Below, one piece after another: positions 40,192-50,910 of a DNA stretch of 64,000 bases; the first letter of the stretch is position 1; each line of letters begins with the position of its first letter. The stretch is from Anseranas semipalmata (lineage: Eukaryota; Chordata; Aves; Anseriformes; Anseranatidae). The notes under the pieces were generated by a model. It saw only the letters and a list, made by a program, of their open reading frames with translations, did no database searches and was not told where the DNA came from. A program made the translations under genes and the position numbers. The stretch lies in assembly GCA_013399115.1 (NCBI GenBank), contig VXAA01005662.1:385276-449275 (forward strand), in the 5' to 3' direction.

Positions 40192-42309
40192 TTTGTCTTG
40201 TAGAATATTTGAGCAATGCATTTGAGATAACAATATGTTTGTTCATTCAGCTTTTGATCCTGGCTGTCCAGTGCTTGATTCCACCTTCACTGAACTCACA
40301 CCAAGAGATGGAGAAGCCTTGACTCTTTCTGTCATGAGTTCAGCCTGCTTGGAGGCTTGGGTCACCAAAAAGCTAGTTAGATATCTGTGATGCATATTTA
40401 GTATTGCTGAAGTGGAAACAGCTAATCACTTAAACAGTTCAAAGCAGATATTTTGCTACCGGGTATTATTAATCATAAGTGACATCTCTTGTAGAGTTGT
40501 GCATTTTTTATATTGAAGAGGCTCTCTATCAAAATGCATTTCATCCACTTAGCTAGCTAGCGTGCTTTGCTTGGTTCCTCTGGGTGTCATAGTTATGTAT
40601 TTTACTTGTAAATGGCTCAATAGTTGAAGAGATTAGAGCTGTGCCTGGGGAGCCCTGCCCTGTCAGCTTACAGGTTTGGAATGAATGTTTTCATACAAAT
40701 TTCATAGATAGTACTTGAGCATCTCAGTAATTCCCTGTACCTCAGGCAGGTCGTTTCTTTCCATATATGAGCTTTGGTTTTAGAAGCACTATAGATAATA
40801 ATCATAAATGTTTAATTTACTATAAATATTTAATATTTATGAATGATTGATGACCAGACTTTTAAACAAACTGATAGAGCTGTGTGAAATGAAGAGTTTC
40901 TTTATATAATTGTCTAAGCCATATTCCAAATATTATATGGGCTTTGTTTTACTATTAAGATGGATGCCTGTTTTTTATTTTCATTAAAAATATTAGCACA
41001 TGGGTAACAAATAGAAAAATACACTTTTTGTAGTCATATTGACAATAAAAGGGATCTAGATGGACTTCCTTGCAAATACAAGAATTTCTGTAGCTGCCAT
41101 GTAAAGACTTCTTTCTTTATGGATTATTTTAAAGATAGTTTTTCAAGAGAATATGTTTCTTAAAACACAGCACGTCAAGTAGGTCATTTCTTGGTTGGCT
41201 GTGGTTCACTGACTATTTTCACCTATTTTGCTTTCATTTTTTTTCAGTTGTCTTTGATCTCCCTAAGGCTTGGAAGCCAAAAAGAGCCACATAATGCTTT
41301 ATCTAATTTTCAGGGTTCTCGCTTCTCTAAAAGATTTCATTAACAATGCTGCTTTCTGATTCATGCAATCAGCTGGAAGTCTGCATACATCTCTGGCAGA
41401 GATGTCTCACAAAGGTTAGTGAAGAATCACTTTGCCAATAGGTGCCACTGTTGCTCTACACGTTTATGTCTGAATCCTCAATGTCCTTCAGTTCAAAATC
41501 AGTTCAACCTTGAAAAACTAAATCACAGTGACTAAAATGTATCTCTGTGCAAGGGTACAACTCTGTATAGATTGTGGCCAGAGGTTTGTCCATGCCACGA
41601 GTAACATACATGCTTTATCTTATGCCTAAAAATACTTACATTATTGGTAATATTGAGCAAAATTAATAAAGGAAGAGATAAATATGCCTTGAATTAATTA
41701 CAGATATATTTAATCTAAGCCTTTAATTGGCTGCAAGTTTATTGTTGAACCTCAGACCAGCAGCAGCTTGCAAATATCTCCTCTGAACCAAACACAATTT
41801 AAATGCAGAGCTTGCACATCAGTGCAATAAGAATTTGGACTTCCGTCAGCACTGAGTAAAGTATCAGGGTGCCCCATCCAGCATCGTAAAGGCCACCAAC
41901 TGCTATTTCTTCTGGGCTTACTGTTGGGTAATATAAGGCTGGCTAATGTAGTTTACTTTACAGCTTATCTACCATTAAGTGCTATTCAGTATGTAAAGCC
42001 AAGGGCAACTGAGGTCTGCTTGCTTACTACATTGGGAGAAACCTTGGTTCACCTTGTCCTTAGGTATTCAGCCATTTCATATGCTTACTTTACTCTAGGA
42101 TGCTTCAGGCATATTATGGAATAATACAAGTTTCTTTTCTCTTTTTTTTTCTGTAAAGAAATGTATAGCAAGCTGTATAACAATGAAAAAACAACTAAGG
42201 ACAAAGCAACTAAGAGATTTATAACCTCTTAGTTTCTGTCCCACTCTATGTTTTTTAAGGCATCTATTCATTGACTAGAGACTGACAGATAAAAATTTGT
42301 TTTCAGTGA

Positions 42310-42315
42310 TTTAAT
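42310..42315 (-). terminator. CFAP107: Candidate polyadenylation signal of CFAP107 (ATTAAA)
   Basis: On the minus strand this reads ATTAAA, the commonest variant signal, about 190 bases past the CFAP107 stop codon. No better AATAAA was seen nearer. Candidate only. Confidence 0.3.
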
Positions 42316-42501
42316 ATCTTCTGTTGAAAATATATTCCCAGCCATCTGCAGCTCAGACTGTAACGCAGCAACTTGTGCTAACTAGCAGTCAGCCCTCCGC
42401 CTGTATAACCTAATTCCCATTCCTTCCGCATGGAACAGATCACTCTTACGTATATGAGCAACAAGCTGTATTAAGTAGTACTTAAGATCACACTAAGCCG
42501 T

Positions 42502-42785
42502 TTACATAGAGGCATCTCTTGCCTTTTTGTCTCTCACGAGTTGGCCGAGGGCTTGCAGATATTTCTGACTCCCTTCATAGTCCAGGATTCTGCCAACATA
42601 GGGAAGATGTCCCTGCCTCGAGGATAAGCCATGAGTTTTAGCTGGTCTTCTAAGCTGACATGGAGCAAAAGCAGAAATCGGTGGCTTCTCGTAGGAAATG
42701 GTGTAGACACTGCTCATCACTCCAGCTTCTTTCTTGTACCATTTTTTCATCAGGTACTCAAGAAGGCCATAATTGGTGGGTGGTT
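42502..42785 (-). CDS. CFAP107: CFAP107 exon 4 (last)
   Basis: The acceptor TTGTCTCAG precedes 42785. The exon completes Glu131 and gives PPTNYGLLEYLMKKWYKKEA, the SSVYTISYEKPPISAF stretch matching the human S-x-Y-T-x-S-Y-x-x-PP motif, and a longer tail ending RDASM before TAA at 42502-42504. Confidence 0.9.
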
Positions 42786-45700
42786 CTGAGACAAGAAATG
42801 GTTAAATGTTACAAATGATAGAATTAAATTTTTGGTCCTGGTGTTTCTACTCCACAGTGGGTATCGGGAATGTTTGTACTATTTTGGCAACAGATTAAGA
42901 ACAAACTGAGATCTTTTTGTTCCCAGGGCATGTGTGCATCCCTCTGGCTGGAGGGGAAAATCACTGTTAGATATTGATAGGAAAGCAGTAATGATAAAAA
43001 TGGAAGGAGTCTTGGTTCTTCATAGTCTCTCTGGTAGGTATTAAAGAAATTAGCAGAGGTGTACGTACCATTTAAATTCAGAAACATGGTAATATTCAGT
43101 GAATTCTCCTGCCAGTTATACCTCATAGGTCTCCTTTTTTCAGCTGGTGTCTGGCATTATTACATAGGGAAGAGAAATCTCTTTGTTGAAGGTTTATCCT
43201 TCACTGCTTCCCTGCAGTCATTAAGTGTAGTTGTATGGATAACATTTCCACTTTAATGATCATAAAAATAAGCTACTGACTGGGTAAGAAAGCAGCTAAA
43301 GTTCACTGAAAAATCCGTTTTTAGAATGATTTTTAAAACAGCAGGGGGTTCCTGGCTCTAAGACTATATATTGACCACTGCACCATGTTCCATCTGTTTG
43401 AATTAATAATACCAAAAACTACCAAGAATGGGGAAATCTGATTTCTGAGGAATCCAGGCAAGCTTGCGTCCATTCCATCTGCGGAGGGGAGGCAGCACAG
43501 GGTCATAACCGTGTCTATTGTATTTATCATCATACTCTGACACTAAATTTCGGCTTCTTGGTTCCTCATGATGTGTGAAGAAGTGCTGTGCTGGCAGGCC
43601 CTGCAATGAGATGAAACCATGCTGTTTGTCTCAGTGCATAGCATTCAGATGGCTTAGCATGCTTTTGAGTCTGACTGTGCTACCAGTGATATCACAAAAT
43701 TTTGTGAATACTTACATTACTTACAGCTTATTCCCTGAAAATAAGGGCATTTGCCTTTAAAGTAAGGTAAATTTCTAGTTAAATTAAGCAACTACATCTG
43801 TATACCAAGATCTGGTTTCAAAACATTCATCATGCATTTGCAGGAACATTTCAGCCTCCAACTGAAAAGCTGATTGTCTTGTGCTGCTAAATGTTTCATT
43901 GTGCGTTAGCATTACATATACTTTCTAGCTGTCTGTCAGGAGAGAATAATCAGCATGTTTGGGGACGGAGAGGTACATTAGAGGAAGGGGCATTCTAGCA
44001 GATGATACTTATGGGAAGAGTGTTATTCTGAAAGCTTGGGACTCATTTAAGTGTTGTTCATTCCTATGAATTGGGGCTGTGCGGATCATCTTTTACCAGC
44101 AAGCTCTTACTATAGCCCACAGAATGTCCTGAAGACATGATATCCTGTCCTAGCTGGGAACGTGCTGATTTTCTTCATGCACACTGGTCACCCTACCAGG
44201 CAGATATTGGGAAACAACCAGAGAGAACCAAGAAGTGTGTGCTGTTTGTCTACCCCTGAAAGGCATCCTACTTTAATCAAGGGTACAAGGGAGCGCTCTG
44301 GATCCTGTAGACTGGCCACAGAGCTGCAGTGCCTTCTTTTACACATATAGTTATATATGTATATAAATATATATATATATGTGTATATGTATATGTATAT
44401 AAAATGTGACTTAAGTAGTAGTTATAAATCATTGCTGTATGGAATGTTAGCACACACAACCCTGCATCTGAAATTTCTTTTACTTACCTCGTATTTCTTC
44501 ATCATGGTTCTTCTTAGTGTTTGTTCTGGTTTGTGATCTGGGAAGCAAATGAAGTCTGTGCTGTATATGCTGCGGCCAAGCTTCCCAGTGGGTTTTATAA
44601 ACTAGAGAGATATACAACACTGAGGAGATAGCAAATGCAACCTTATAATTACAGAACCTCTGTTCCAGTGCTACTTTTTTCATCTATGCATTTAGAAAGC
44701 GGTTATTTGAAAATAAGTCTGTGCCACATAGTTTTTCTCAGATAGTAAAGTCAGCAGGTCTAATCAGCCATTGTAAAATTCTGGACTGATTCCTTGGTGT
44801 AAATATAAGATGTTATACAGCCCTTGAAAAATTATGCATGGTTTGGTGTTGAATACTGTCAGCTGCTGTGTGAACTAATACCTAAAAAGGATGAATTAAC
44901 CCATTTTTCTCTCTTTGTCCCTACTTCCAGCCGCAGCAGGCCAGGCTCTGCAATACATCATCTAGCCTTTTGCTTCAGGACAGTTGGAAAAATACTAAGA
45001 AATAGAATGTCTTCTCTGGAAGACTGTTCCCTGGCTTATTTCTTCAGTTACAAAGGCTTTTTCTTAATATTCTCTTTCCTTTCAGTTTACTTTACCCTCA
45101 TTTATAATCTAATGAAATACTTCATGGATTTCTTTTTTCTACATGATTTTTATACCCTTAAACTATCTTCATCTGCTGAGATCACATCAGATTTCATAAA
45201 TGTCAGGAAAAAAAAAGAAGTAATTTTAGTGGAGTCAGGAGGATTTGCCCTAATAGCTCCAATATTGAATCTAACTGGCATGTTTTAGCAACATTAAATG
45301 TGTAATGATAAAATTTTGCTCAGCTCCTAAGTAGGACATGCAATCTGTAGAGCAGCTCTGCTGAAAAAAATGGTCTTGTTTATACAAGTGAAACCAACAT
45401 CCAAATTAATAAGGATCCTTATTAAAGGATCAAGTAATAAGTATCAACTTACAGAAGGGCTAATGAAGCCTCTATTGTATAATACTGGTATATATTATTA
45501 AGTTGTATACATGATTGTTGTATATGTTGTATATATTATTAAGTTGTATAGCAGTCTGAAGTGATTGCCATAAAAAGTGCTATAGCATTTTTAATTGGCA
45601 AATGTTATATCCGGTGTGAACCACATCATATACCCCATGCTCAGACATTGCTTCTGTCCTGGCTTAGAGAGAAGAATGGCAGATCATAAAATGAATGAAT

Positions 45701-45943
45701 GTAGGCCAAGCAAGATACGTATCCTTCTCCCTTTTATTACTCTGATGAGCCTGGACTCCAGCTTATATTGCAGTAGTATACTATCTCCAGAGCATTGGTT
45801 CTGACCCGCTCTATCCTGCTCTCACACTTCTTTCCTGATCTTACCCTTTTTCTCTCTTCCAGCCAGTTTCCAATGAGAACTTTAGTAGAGTACTTTGGTT
45901 GAATTTTCCACCAGTCCTGTCTATCTTCATTTGATGTGATCAT
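42502..45943 (-). CDS. CFAP107: CFAP107 (C1orf158 family), cilia and flagella associated protein, four exons
   Basis: Exons in transcription order are 45943-45845, 44601-44488, 43600-43423 and 42785-42502; they join in phase (0, 0, 1) to 224 codons plus TAA. The product aligns with human C1orf158/CFAP107: YSTKVLIGNWLEERKR (18-33), IYSTDFICFPDHKPEQ (45-60), THHEEP (80-85), EYDDKYNRHGYDP and LPPLRRWNGRKLAW (93-120), PQKSDFPIL (122-130) and PPTNYG (132-137). Family knowledge: a microtubule inner protein of motile-cilium axonemal doublets, expressed in ciliated tissue and testis. There is no signal peptide or membrane segment. The protein is about 30 residues longer than the human one, mostly in the C-terminal tail. 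The start is the ATG at 45943; an in-frame GTG five codons upstream is not favoured. Its place next to the AADACL4 array matches human gene order. Confidence 0.92.
43423..43600 (-). CDS. CFAP107: CFAP107 exon 3
   Basis: Residues 72-130 plus one base; the most conserved part (YDDKYNRHGYDP, LPPLRRWNGRKLAW, PQKSDFP). The acceptor is CTCATTGCAG. The donor is TTG|GTAGTT, weaker than consensus, but it gives the correct phase and joins exactly to the PPTNYG exon. Confidence 0.92.
44343..44403. repeat. TA-rich dinucleotide repeat in CFAP107 intron 2
   Basis: Alternating TA with GTATAT interruptions over about 60 bases, likely polymorphic. Confidence 0.85.
44488..44601 (-). CDS. CFAP107: CFAP107 exon 2
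   Basis: A 114-nt exon, phase 0 at both ends, encoding 38 residues (34-71) from FIKPTGKLGRSIYS through FPDHKPEQ to MMKKYE. The acceptor is CTCTCTAG and the donor GAG|GTAAGT. The long open frame over this place is in a different frame; the true frame is set by similarity to CFAP107 and by splice sites. Confidence 0.88.
45489..45550 (+). repeat. 41-bp tandem duplication in CFAP107 intron 1
   Basis: The 21-base word tatatattattaagttgtata, split here for reading as tatatattatta + agttgtata, occurs at 45489-45509 and again, identical, at 45530-45550. The spacing of 41 bases implies a local duplication. The DNA between the copies is also TGTA/TATA-rich. Confidence 0.8.
45845..45943 (-). CDS. CFAP107: CFAP107 exon 1 (first coding)
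   Basis: 33 codons from the ATG at 45943 to AAAAGG|GTAAGA. It encodes MITSNEDRQDWW and the conserved YSTKVLIGNWLEERKR block. A 5' non-coding exon upstream cannot be judged. Confidence 0.85.
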
Positions 45944-46642
45944 ATTTCTTTGTCTCACCAGTGCTACCCTCCCTGGTTGTTCAGTAACTGTTCTTCCAGT
46001 TCTGTGGGTGAAAGATTACTCAGCAGTCCAGTGCTGAAACTAGGGCAGAAAGGGGCTCCGCCTGCCAGGGTGCTGAGAAACATAGGTGATGTGCGGAACT
46101 GCTTTGCCTTAGAACCATTTGTGTTTGTTGTCCCCACAGTGACTGTCATTCCAGTAACCACATTCTGAGGCTACATCATAATTACTGTTGAGCGAAACAG
46201 TGGCTCCTAACCCACTCAAGTCAGTTACCTTTTTTTTTTCTAATAGAGTTCACAATCGGGGCACGGTATGTCAAAACACTGTGATATGATTTACTCATTT
46301 ACACCAACACAGCACACATACCTGCATGACACACAGTCTCTCTTTAAAGATGCATAGACACATTTTATTTTAAATGAGTGGGACAAACCAGGATGTCCAT
46401 TCAAAATAATGTTCTTATTTATTGACATAGCTAAAGATAAGGGCTTGCAGCATGGTACAAGCATGTATAAGGTTTGCATATTCCATGTTCCAACTAACAG
46501 ATGGAATGAGGTTCACATGAGCCTTGTTTATCATTGTTAATGGCTGCCTTTGACTGGCTACCCATCACCTGATATTAAATATCCTAAAAAGATATTTTTC
46601 TAGGTTGAGGCATGAACAGACTCGTGGAATCTAAGATGTTTA
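45944..46642. other. Short spacer between CFAP107 and the left AADACL4-like gene
   Basis: Only about 700 bases separate the CFAP107 start codon from the stop codon of the upstream hydrolase gene, both on the minus strand. The spacer must hold the hydrolase 3' UTR and the CFAP107 promoter or 5' leader. Two minus-strand AATAAA hexamers (46364-46369, 46418-46423) lie in it. Confidence 0.7.
46418..46423 (-). terminator. AADACL4: Candidate polyadenylation signal of left AADACL4-like gene
   Basis: TTTATT on the plus strand, AATAAA on the minus strand, about 220 bases after the stop codon. A second copy lies at 46364-46369. Candidate only. Confidence 0.35.
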
Positions 46643-47417
46643 CTATAAGCCTTTTAGGAAGTTAACAACGCTGTCCAATCCCCTCTTCCCAGATGGAAAT
46701 GACAAACCGCCATAATCATACAGGCTTATGATTCCATGGAATCCATCCTCAAGGTGGTACCAGGTCACTCGAACTCCATTGTCCTCCAATCTCTTCTTGT
46801 ACAGCAAGCCATCGTCCCTCAGCACATCATACTCGCAAGTCAAGATGAAAGACTCTGGCAGCTGGTGAACAATAGCATCTTCAGCTAACAGGGGACACAG
46901 GTTGGGCTCACAGAATCTTTTCACTGTCTCATAAACTTCAGCCATAAAGTCAGTGGGCCTAAGTGGCTTCACACCTCTGACCTTAAATTTTTCAGGGACG
47001 TTGTCTGGACTCACCCACTTCTTATACTTCAGCCTCATATCTGGAGGAATATGAGAGCCCTTCAAGACCTCTTGCATATGAGATGCATCCCCATTTAGGT
47101 ACTGCAAAGCAAAGAAAGCAGCACGTTCTCGAAATAAGAGAGGGACTCCCCGATTTTGCTGGTAGGACGGTAAATTGAAGTCCAGTGCCTGAAGGCCTGG
47201 GTAGATCAAGATCTGAGCACGTAGCTTGGGGAGGTCTGATCTACCTGCCAGGGTCTGGCTAACAGCAGCTGCTAGATTGCCCCCTGCACTGTCCCCACAG
47301 ACACTTATACGGGCAGGATCCACCCCATAGTGCTCTATGTTCCTCATAAAGTGTATGGTAGCATTAAGACAGTCTTCATACGCAGCAGGGTATTTGTGTT
47401 CAGGAGCTAAGCGATAC
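46643..47417 (-). CDS. AADACL4: Left AADACL4-like gene, exon 4
   Basis: 775 nt; the acceptor TTAG at 47418-47419 precedes G|TAT CGC. It encodes [16 protein letters not shown] through GDSAGG, LPSYQQNRGVPLLF, the [13 protein letters not shown] segment, [10 protein letters not shown] and DGFHG, ending VVNFLKGL. Two blocks (47113-47417 and 46726-46941) are almost identical to the right copy; the piece between is not. Confidence 0.93.
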
Positions 47418-50400
47418 CTAATACATAAAGAGACAAGTATAGGAGAAGGAAATGTTGTTAGTATTAACCAGGAAATGTTATCCTACACTGCCTTCCAGCC
47501 CTATTGTTTTGGGGTGTTTTTCCTGCAGGTCAGGATATTCATTACCTCCTAAGCAGGCATTCCTCAGTTAGTGATTGTGGATAAGCTGTCAGTTGTGTGG
47601 TCAATCACAAAGACACACTAAAGTAGGATTGTCTTCTGATTAAGGGACTGAATGAGACTTTGTAATTCATTTCTTAGTTGTGCTGAAAACCCCCTGTGTA
47701 TTCTTGACAAGATAATTTAATGATTTTGTGCCTCTGCTTCCTGGGAGTAATATAGTGTGATTATTCTCTCTTTTCTATAAATTACAAGTGTTTGGAGCAT
47801 CTCATTATATGTTCATATGTTCAGCACAAGGAAGACTTGTTTTACCTAAGTTCTAAATTGTCTTGTTTAGATTTTCTTAGTCTGCCAAATACTCCCATTG
47901 GGGTCTTTCCTGAGTATATCAGTGCATGAACAGTTAAGAGGTGTGAAATAATCATAGCTACCACTATTTGTCTCTTTATGTTCTTCACTGAATTCTTCAG
48001 AAATTTCTCTGTAAAAAATAACATCTCCAAAAACAGTGCAGCTCTACTGTGGCACCGCAGCATCAATAATCTCCGAACAATAGAACTGGGTAGGGTTCAC
48101 TTACTGAACAGATACAACTACTGATTCGCTTTCTCTGGATATGTAGCGGCATACTTTTTCATAGGTATCTGGAAAAGAAATATTTTCATTAGTGTTTTGC
48201 TACTGACCTAATCTTTGAGACATCTAGGGAATATTTCTAGAAAAGTGTGTATTTGTCTTCAGACTTTCTCCAAAATCGCATGCTGAAACCTCCTCTTATT
48301 TTGATTTAATGAAAACATAGGAACGTTCTTTCTAAATTATTATTCCTCCAGCAAATATCTTACCAAGGCTTCCAAATACCCAGCCTCCTCCATGAAAGAA
48401 GATGATACCTCTCCTTTGCCCATGCAATGTAGCTTTAGGCTGGTAAACCCTCACAGGTACTTTGTTAAACTGCAGATCCTGGATAAAGAGCTTTGGGTCC
48501 ACCCTTAGTCTCCGTCCTTGTCGCACATATCGGCCAAAATTGATTTGACTGCAAAGTCCAGTCTTCTCCAAAATCTTTCCCTGTTAAAGGCAAAAGAAAT
48601 TAAGGCTTCTTTAAAAGTCTTGATATAGCCAAGGTATAAAAACTCTGCATCATACTTACATTAAACCGTATTTGAGGAAAATTTTAAAGAAACACAGGGC
48701 TCACAAAAAAAAAAAAAAAGAGGTAATGTTGTAAAACATTAGTATTCTATAGTAAGATACAATAATAACAGTATAAGAAGTTAGAATAACCACCATGAGG
48801 ACCATTCATAGAAGAAGATAATGGCTATGCAAGCATCTCCTAAACCCGCTCTAAATGGTTTCCTGTATTCTAAGTATTGATAGGAGAGTTCATTCTCACA
48901 GGTTGTTCAGTCCCTTTTTTGACTTCATAAACCCTTGGATCACAGTGAGGAAATGTAACTCTGCAGTTGGTTTTCTTGGTAAGAATGCCCACTTCTAAGA
49001 AAGTGAGAGATCCCAGGACAGAGTCAAAAAACAGTTATTTCTTTTAAGACTGCCTAGATCAGTTCTACCAAAGAGAATTTCTACCTTATATCATATTAGC
49101 AATCACTGGAATCTTCTAGATCATCTTCTGAAGAATCAGATGGAAAAATCTAGGCTTCACATACAGCAATTGAACCCTATTGCCTGATAAAAATAAAGCT
49201 CTTTAATTTGGGAAAAACAATTTTCCCAAGCTCTCACTTCCTACAGACAGTAGAAAGCCTACTTCCATTCCTCAAATCCAGTGTCATTCTAGTATCATAT
49301 CAGCAATTTTATACAGACCATCCAAACTGGCCATCTTGGAATATACATTTTAATTGTCAGTTTTGCCTGGCACACCTTTGTGCTCACTCTTGTTTTATTT
49401 ATACTTGATAACAATAATGAAATGGTGTATACAGAAATATCCTCATAAGTGCTTATAGTTCTTCATTGTATAAACTAATACTCCTGAATTAGAACATAAA
49501 ACTCGGTGGGTTTGCAAATCTTCAGTGCTGAGATGTGTGGTGCACTGCTTTTTCTTTGCACAGCAGACTTCCTGAACAAAATCAAGAAGCATCCTTTCCC
49601 AATGCTCTTGCAGTGAGCTTACGAACTGGAATACAAATCTGATCTAATAAGTGAACAAAGAGAAGGAGGGAACAAAATTAATTAAGGGTTTCAAACGAAC
49701 TACTACACTAGTGCGCTCAGTTACTAAACAATTTTAAATGTTTAATTAGAGTCTTTATCCATTCCCTTGTCACCTTCTGGTAGGATTCAGGAGAACTGGG
49801 GAGCATGATAAGTACATTTTGGGAGGATGTGCATGGTGTAAGGAACTCTGGGGGAAAACAAGATTTGCGTGCTCAGAAAAGGGGATGTTGTGGCTAAAGG
49901 AGCGAGGGAGAAAGTTAAAGATTTTTTAAAAATTCAAAGGTACCGCAGGTGACAGAGGAAGCGTTTAGGACAGCTCTAATGCCGTTTATGCAATGCTGTA
50001 AAAGTGACTCCCGGGATTAAGAAAAGCAGCCCTAACCGGATTTTGTACCATAAATGTCACCGTGGCAGAGCAGTCGAAGGGCTGTAGTTTTCCTTGTGCA
50101 AGGTGCCTTCGCCTAAAGCTGGGGACAGTTACCAGACAAAACAGCAGCTCACCTCGGAATTCCAGACTTACATCAGCACCGCCGTTTGCCATCTCTGCCA
50201 GCAAGCCCTAGCACGCCCCCGAACGCGAAATCGGGTTTGCCCGGGAGACGAGAAGCGTGCCGGCGGAGGGCTGCAGGGCCGAGCGGGTGTTAAGCCTGGC
50301 CCGGGGTTCTGCCGCCCGACCCGGCTCCCGCGGGGCCCCGCGCTCCCCCGGGGCGGCGGGGGAACCCCCCCCCAGCGATCCGCCGAGCGCGGCGGGGCGG

Positions 50401-50568
50401 TCGCGGGACTTACCAGGGCCGCCGTGCCGAGGAGGACGGCCAGGACCAGGCGCAGCTTGGCGGGCTGGTTCACCCCGGGCGGGATCTCGTAGCTGGGCAG
50501 CCCGAGGAGCACCGTGCGCAGCACCAGCGCCGCCAGGGGCAGGAGCAGCAGCAGGAGCAGCAGCAGCG
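46643..50568 (-). CDS. AADACL4: AADACL4-like serine hydrolase, left copy (N-terminus in assembly gap)
   Basis: Exons in transcription order are (gap)50568-50414, 48580-48364, 48168-48105 and 47417-46643. The visible part encodes 402 residues; by comparison with the right copy about eight N-terminal residues, including the start Met, lie in the N run at 50569-50617. Order: a Leu-rich hydrophobic signal anchor (nine Leu in a row, then PLAAL), [30 protein letters not shown] (oxyanion hole), YRLAPEH, GDSAGG (nucleophile Ser), [10 protein letters not shown] (acid Asp) and DGFHG (His). This is the AADAC/hormone-sensitive-lipase alpha/beta-hydrolase fold. Family members are type II, ER-anchored enzymes with a luminal catalytic domain; AADAC hydrolyses arylacetamides and esters, while AADACL4 substrates are not established. 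All triad residues are present, so activity is likely. Exon 1 lies in a CpG island, unlike the right copy. Confidence 0.9.
47418..48104 (-). other. AADACL4: Intron 3 of left AADACL4-like gene
   Basis: 687 bases, GTAAGT to TTAG. No exon or repeat recognised. Confidence 0.85.
48105..48168 (-). CDS. AADACL4: Left AADACL4-like gene, exon 3
   Basis: 64 nt encoding (D)[20 protein letters not shown] with both end codons split (phases 1 and 2). Acceptor TTTTCCAG, donor CA|GTAAGT. The last split codon becomes Gln where the other two copies have Gly. Confidence 0.9.
48364..48580 (-). CDS. AADACL4: Left AADACL4-like gene, exon 2
   Basis: 217 nt from AACAG|GGAAAG to CTTG|GTAAGA, encoding GKILEKTGLCSQINFGRYV through KVPVRVYQPKA and [12 protein letters not shown]. 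It carries the HGGGW oxyanion-hole motif. Confidence 0.93.
48581..50413 (-). other. AADACL4: Intron 1 of left AADACL4-like gene
   Basis: 1.83 kb; starts GTAAGT next to the CpG island and ends TTAACAG. A poly-A run (about 48705-48719 on plus) is the only repeat noted. Confidence 0.8.
50414..50568 (-). CDS. AADACL4: Left AADACL4-like gene, exon 1 (partial, 5' end in gap)
   Basis: Ends at GCCCTG|GTAAGT (50414/50413). The visible 155 nt encode a run of nine Leu made mostly of CTG codons, then [30 protein letters not shown] and [21 protein letters not shown] aligns with the right copy. An in-frame Met beyond the gap (at 50676 on the minus strand) is an alternative start but is preceded and followed by Ala/Arg-rich sequence unlike the paralogues. 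Confidence 0.75.
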
Positions 50569-50617
50569 NNNNNNNNNNNNNNNNNNNNNNNNNNNNNNNN
50601 NNNNNNNNNNNNNNNNN
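50569..50617. other. Assembly gap (49 N)
   Basis: The run of N falls inside a GC-rich CTG-repeat stretch of exon 1. Its true length is unknown. The start codon of the left AADACL4-like gene probably lies here. Confidence 0.97.
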
Positions 50618-50910
50618 GCGGGCCGGCGTCGTCACGGGCCGTTTGTGACAGCTCCGCAAAGCCGCGGCCGGGGTCATGGCGCGGGCGGCCGGTGAGCACC
50701 GGGGGGGAGGCCGCGCTGCTGGCGGCAGACGGGCGTAATCTGGCTTCAAGGAGGCACGGCGTGACCTGTGCGCGCAGCCCCGGGGCCGCTCGGGGCTTGG
50801 CGCTCGTCTCCGCGCTTGGCGGCTCGGGTCTGCGGCCGTTCCCAAAGAGCCTGAGGCGCCTGCATGCCTGGCGGGTCCGTCCTCAAACCGCCGGGAGCAT
50901 CCCTTGCCTT

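Larger units (their letters stand above)
19701..42309. other. Gene-poor interval between LRRC38 and CFAP107
   Basis: About 22.6 kb, AT-rich, with no exon I can support on either strand. The largest frame (plus, 21167-21619) begins with GTG rather than ATG and shows no domain; the others are shorter and look like chance. Recognisable contents are MIR-like relics near 28.5 and 35.4 kb, a weaker relic near 39.4 kb, short AAAAC repeats, G runs (for example near 34.02 kb) and one ambiguous base at 40191. Conserved non-coding elements or lncRNAs cannot be excluded from sequence alone. Confidence 0.6.
50180..50910. promoter_or_regulatory. CpG island over the first exon of the left AADACL4-like gene
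   Basis: A sharp change from AT-rich DNA to very GC- and CpG-dense sequence between about 50.2 and 50.9 kb, spanning exon 1 and the assembly gap. It probably contains the promoter. On the plus strand an ATG at 50676 in good context runs into a GTGAGC donor-like site, so divergent transcription is possible but unproven. Confidence 0.65.

Noticed and set aside
50168..50845. 225-codon frame reading through the assembly gap, with Met upstream
   Set aside because: Only 50414-50568 matches the family. The upstream part is Arg/Pro/Ala-rich CpG-island sequence, and the part beyond the donor is intron.
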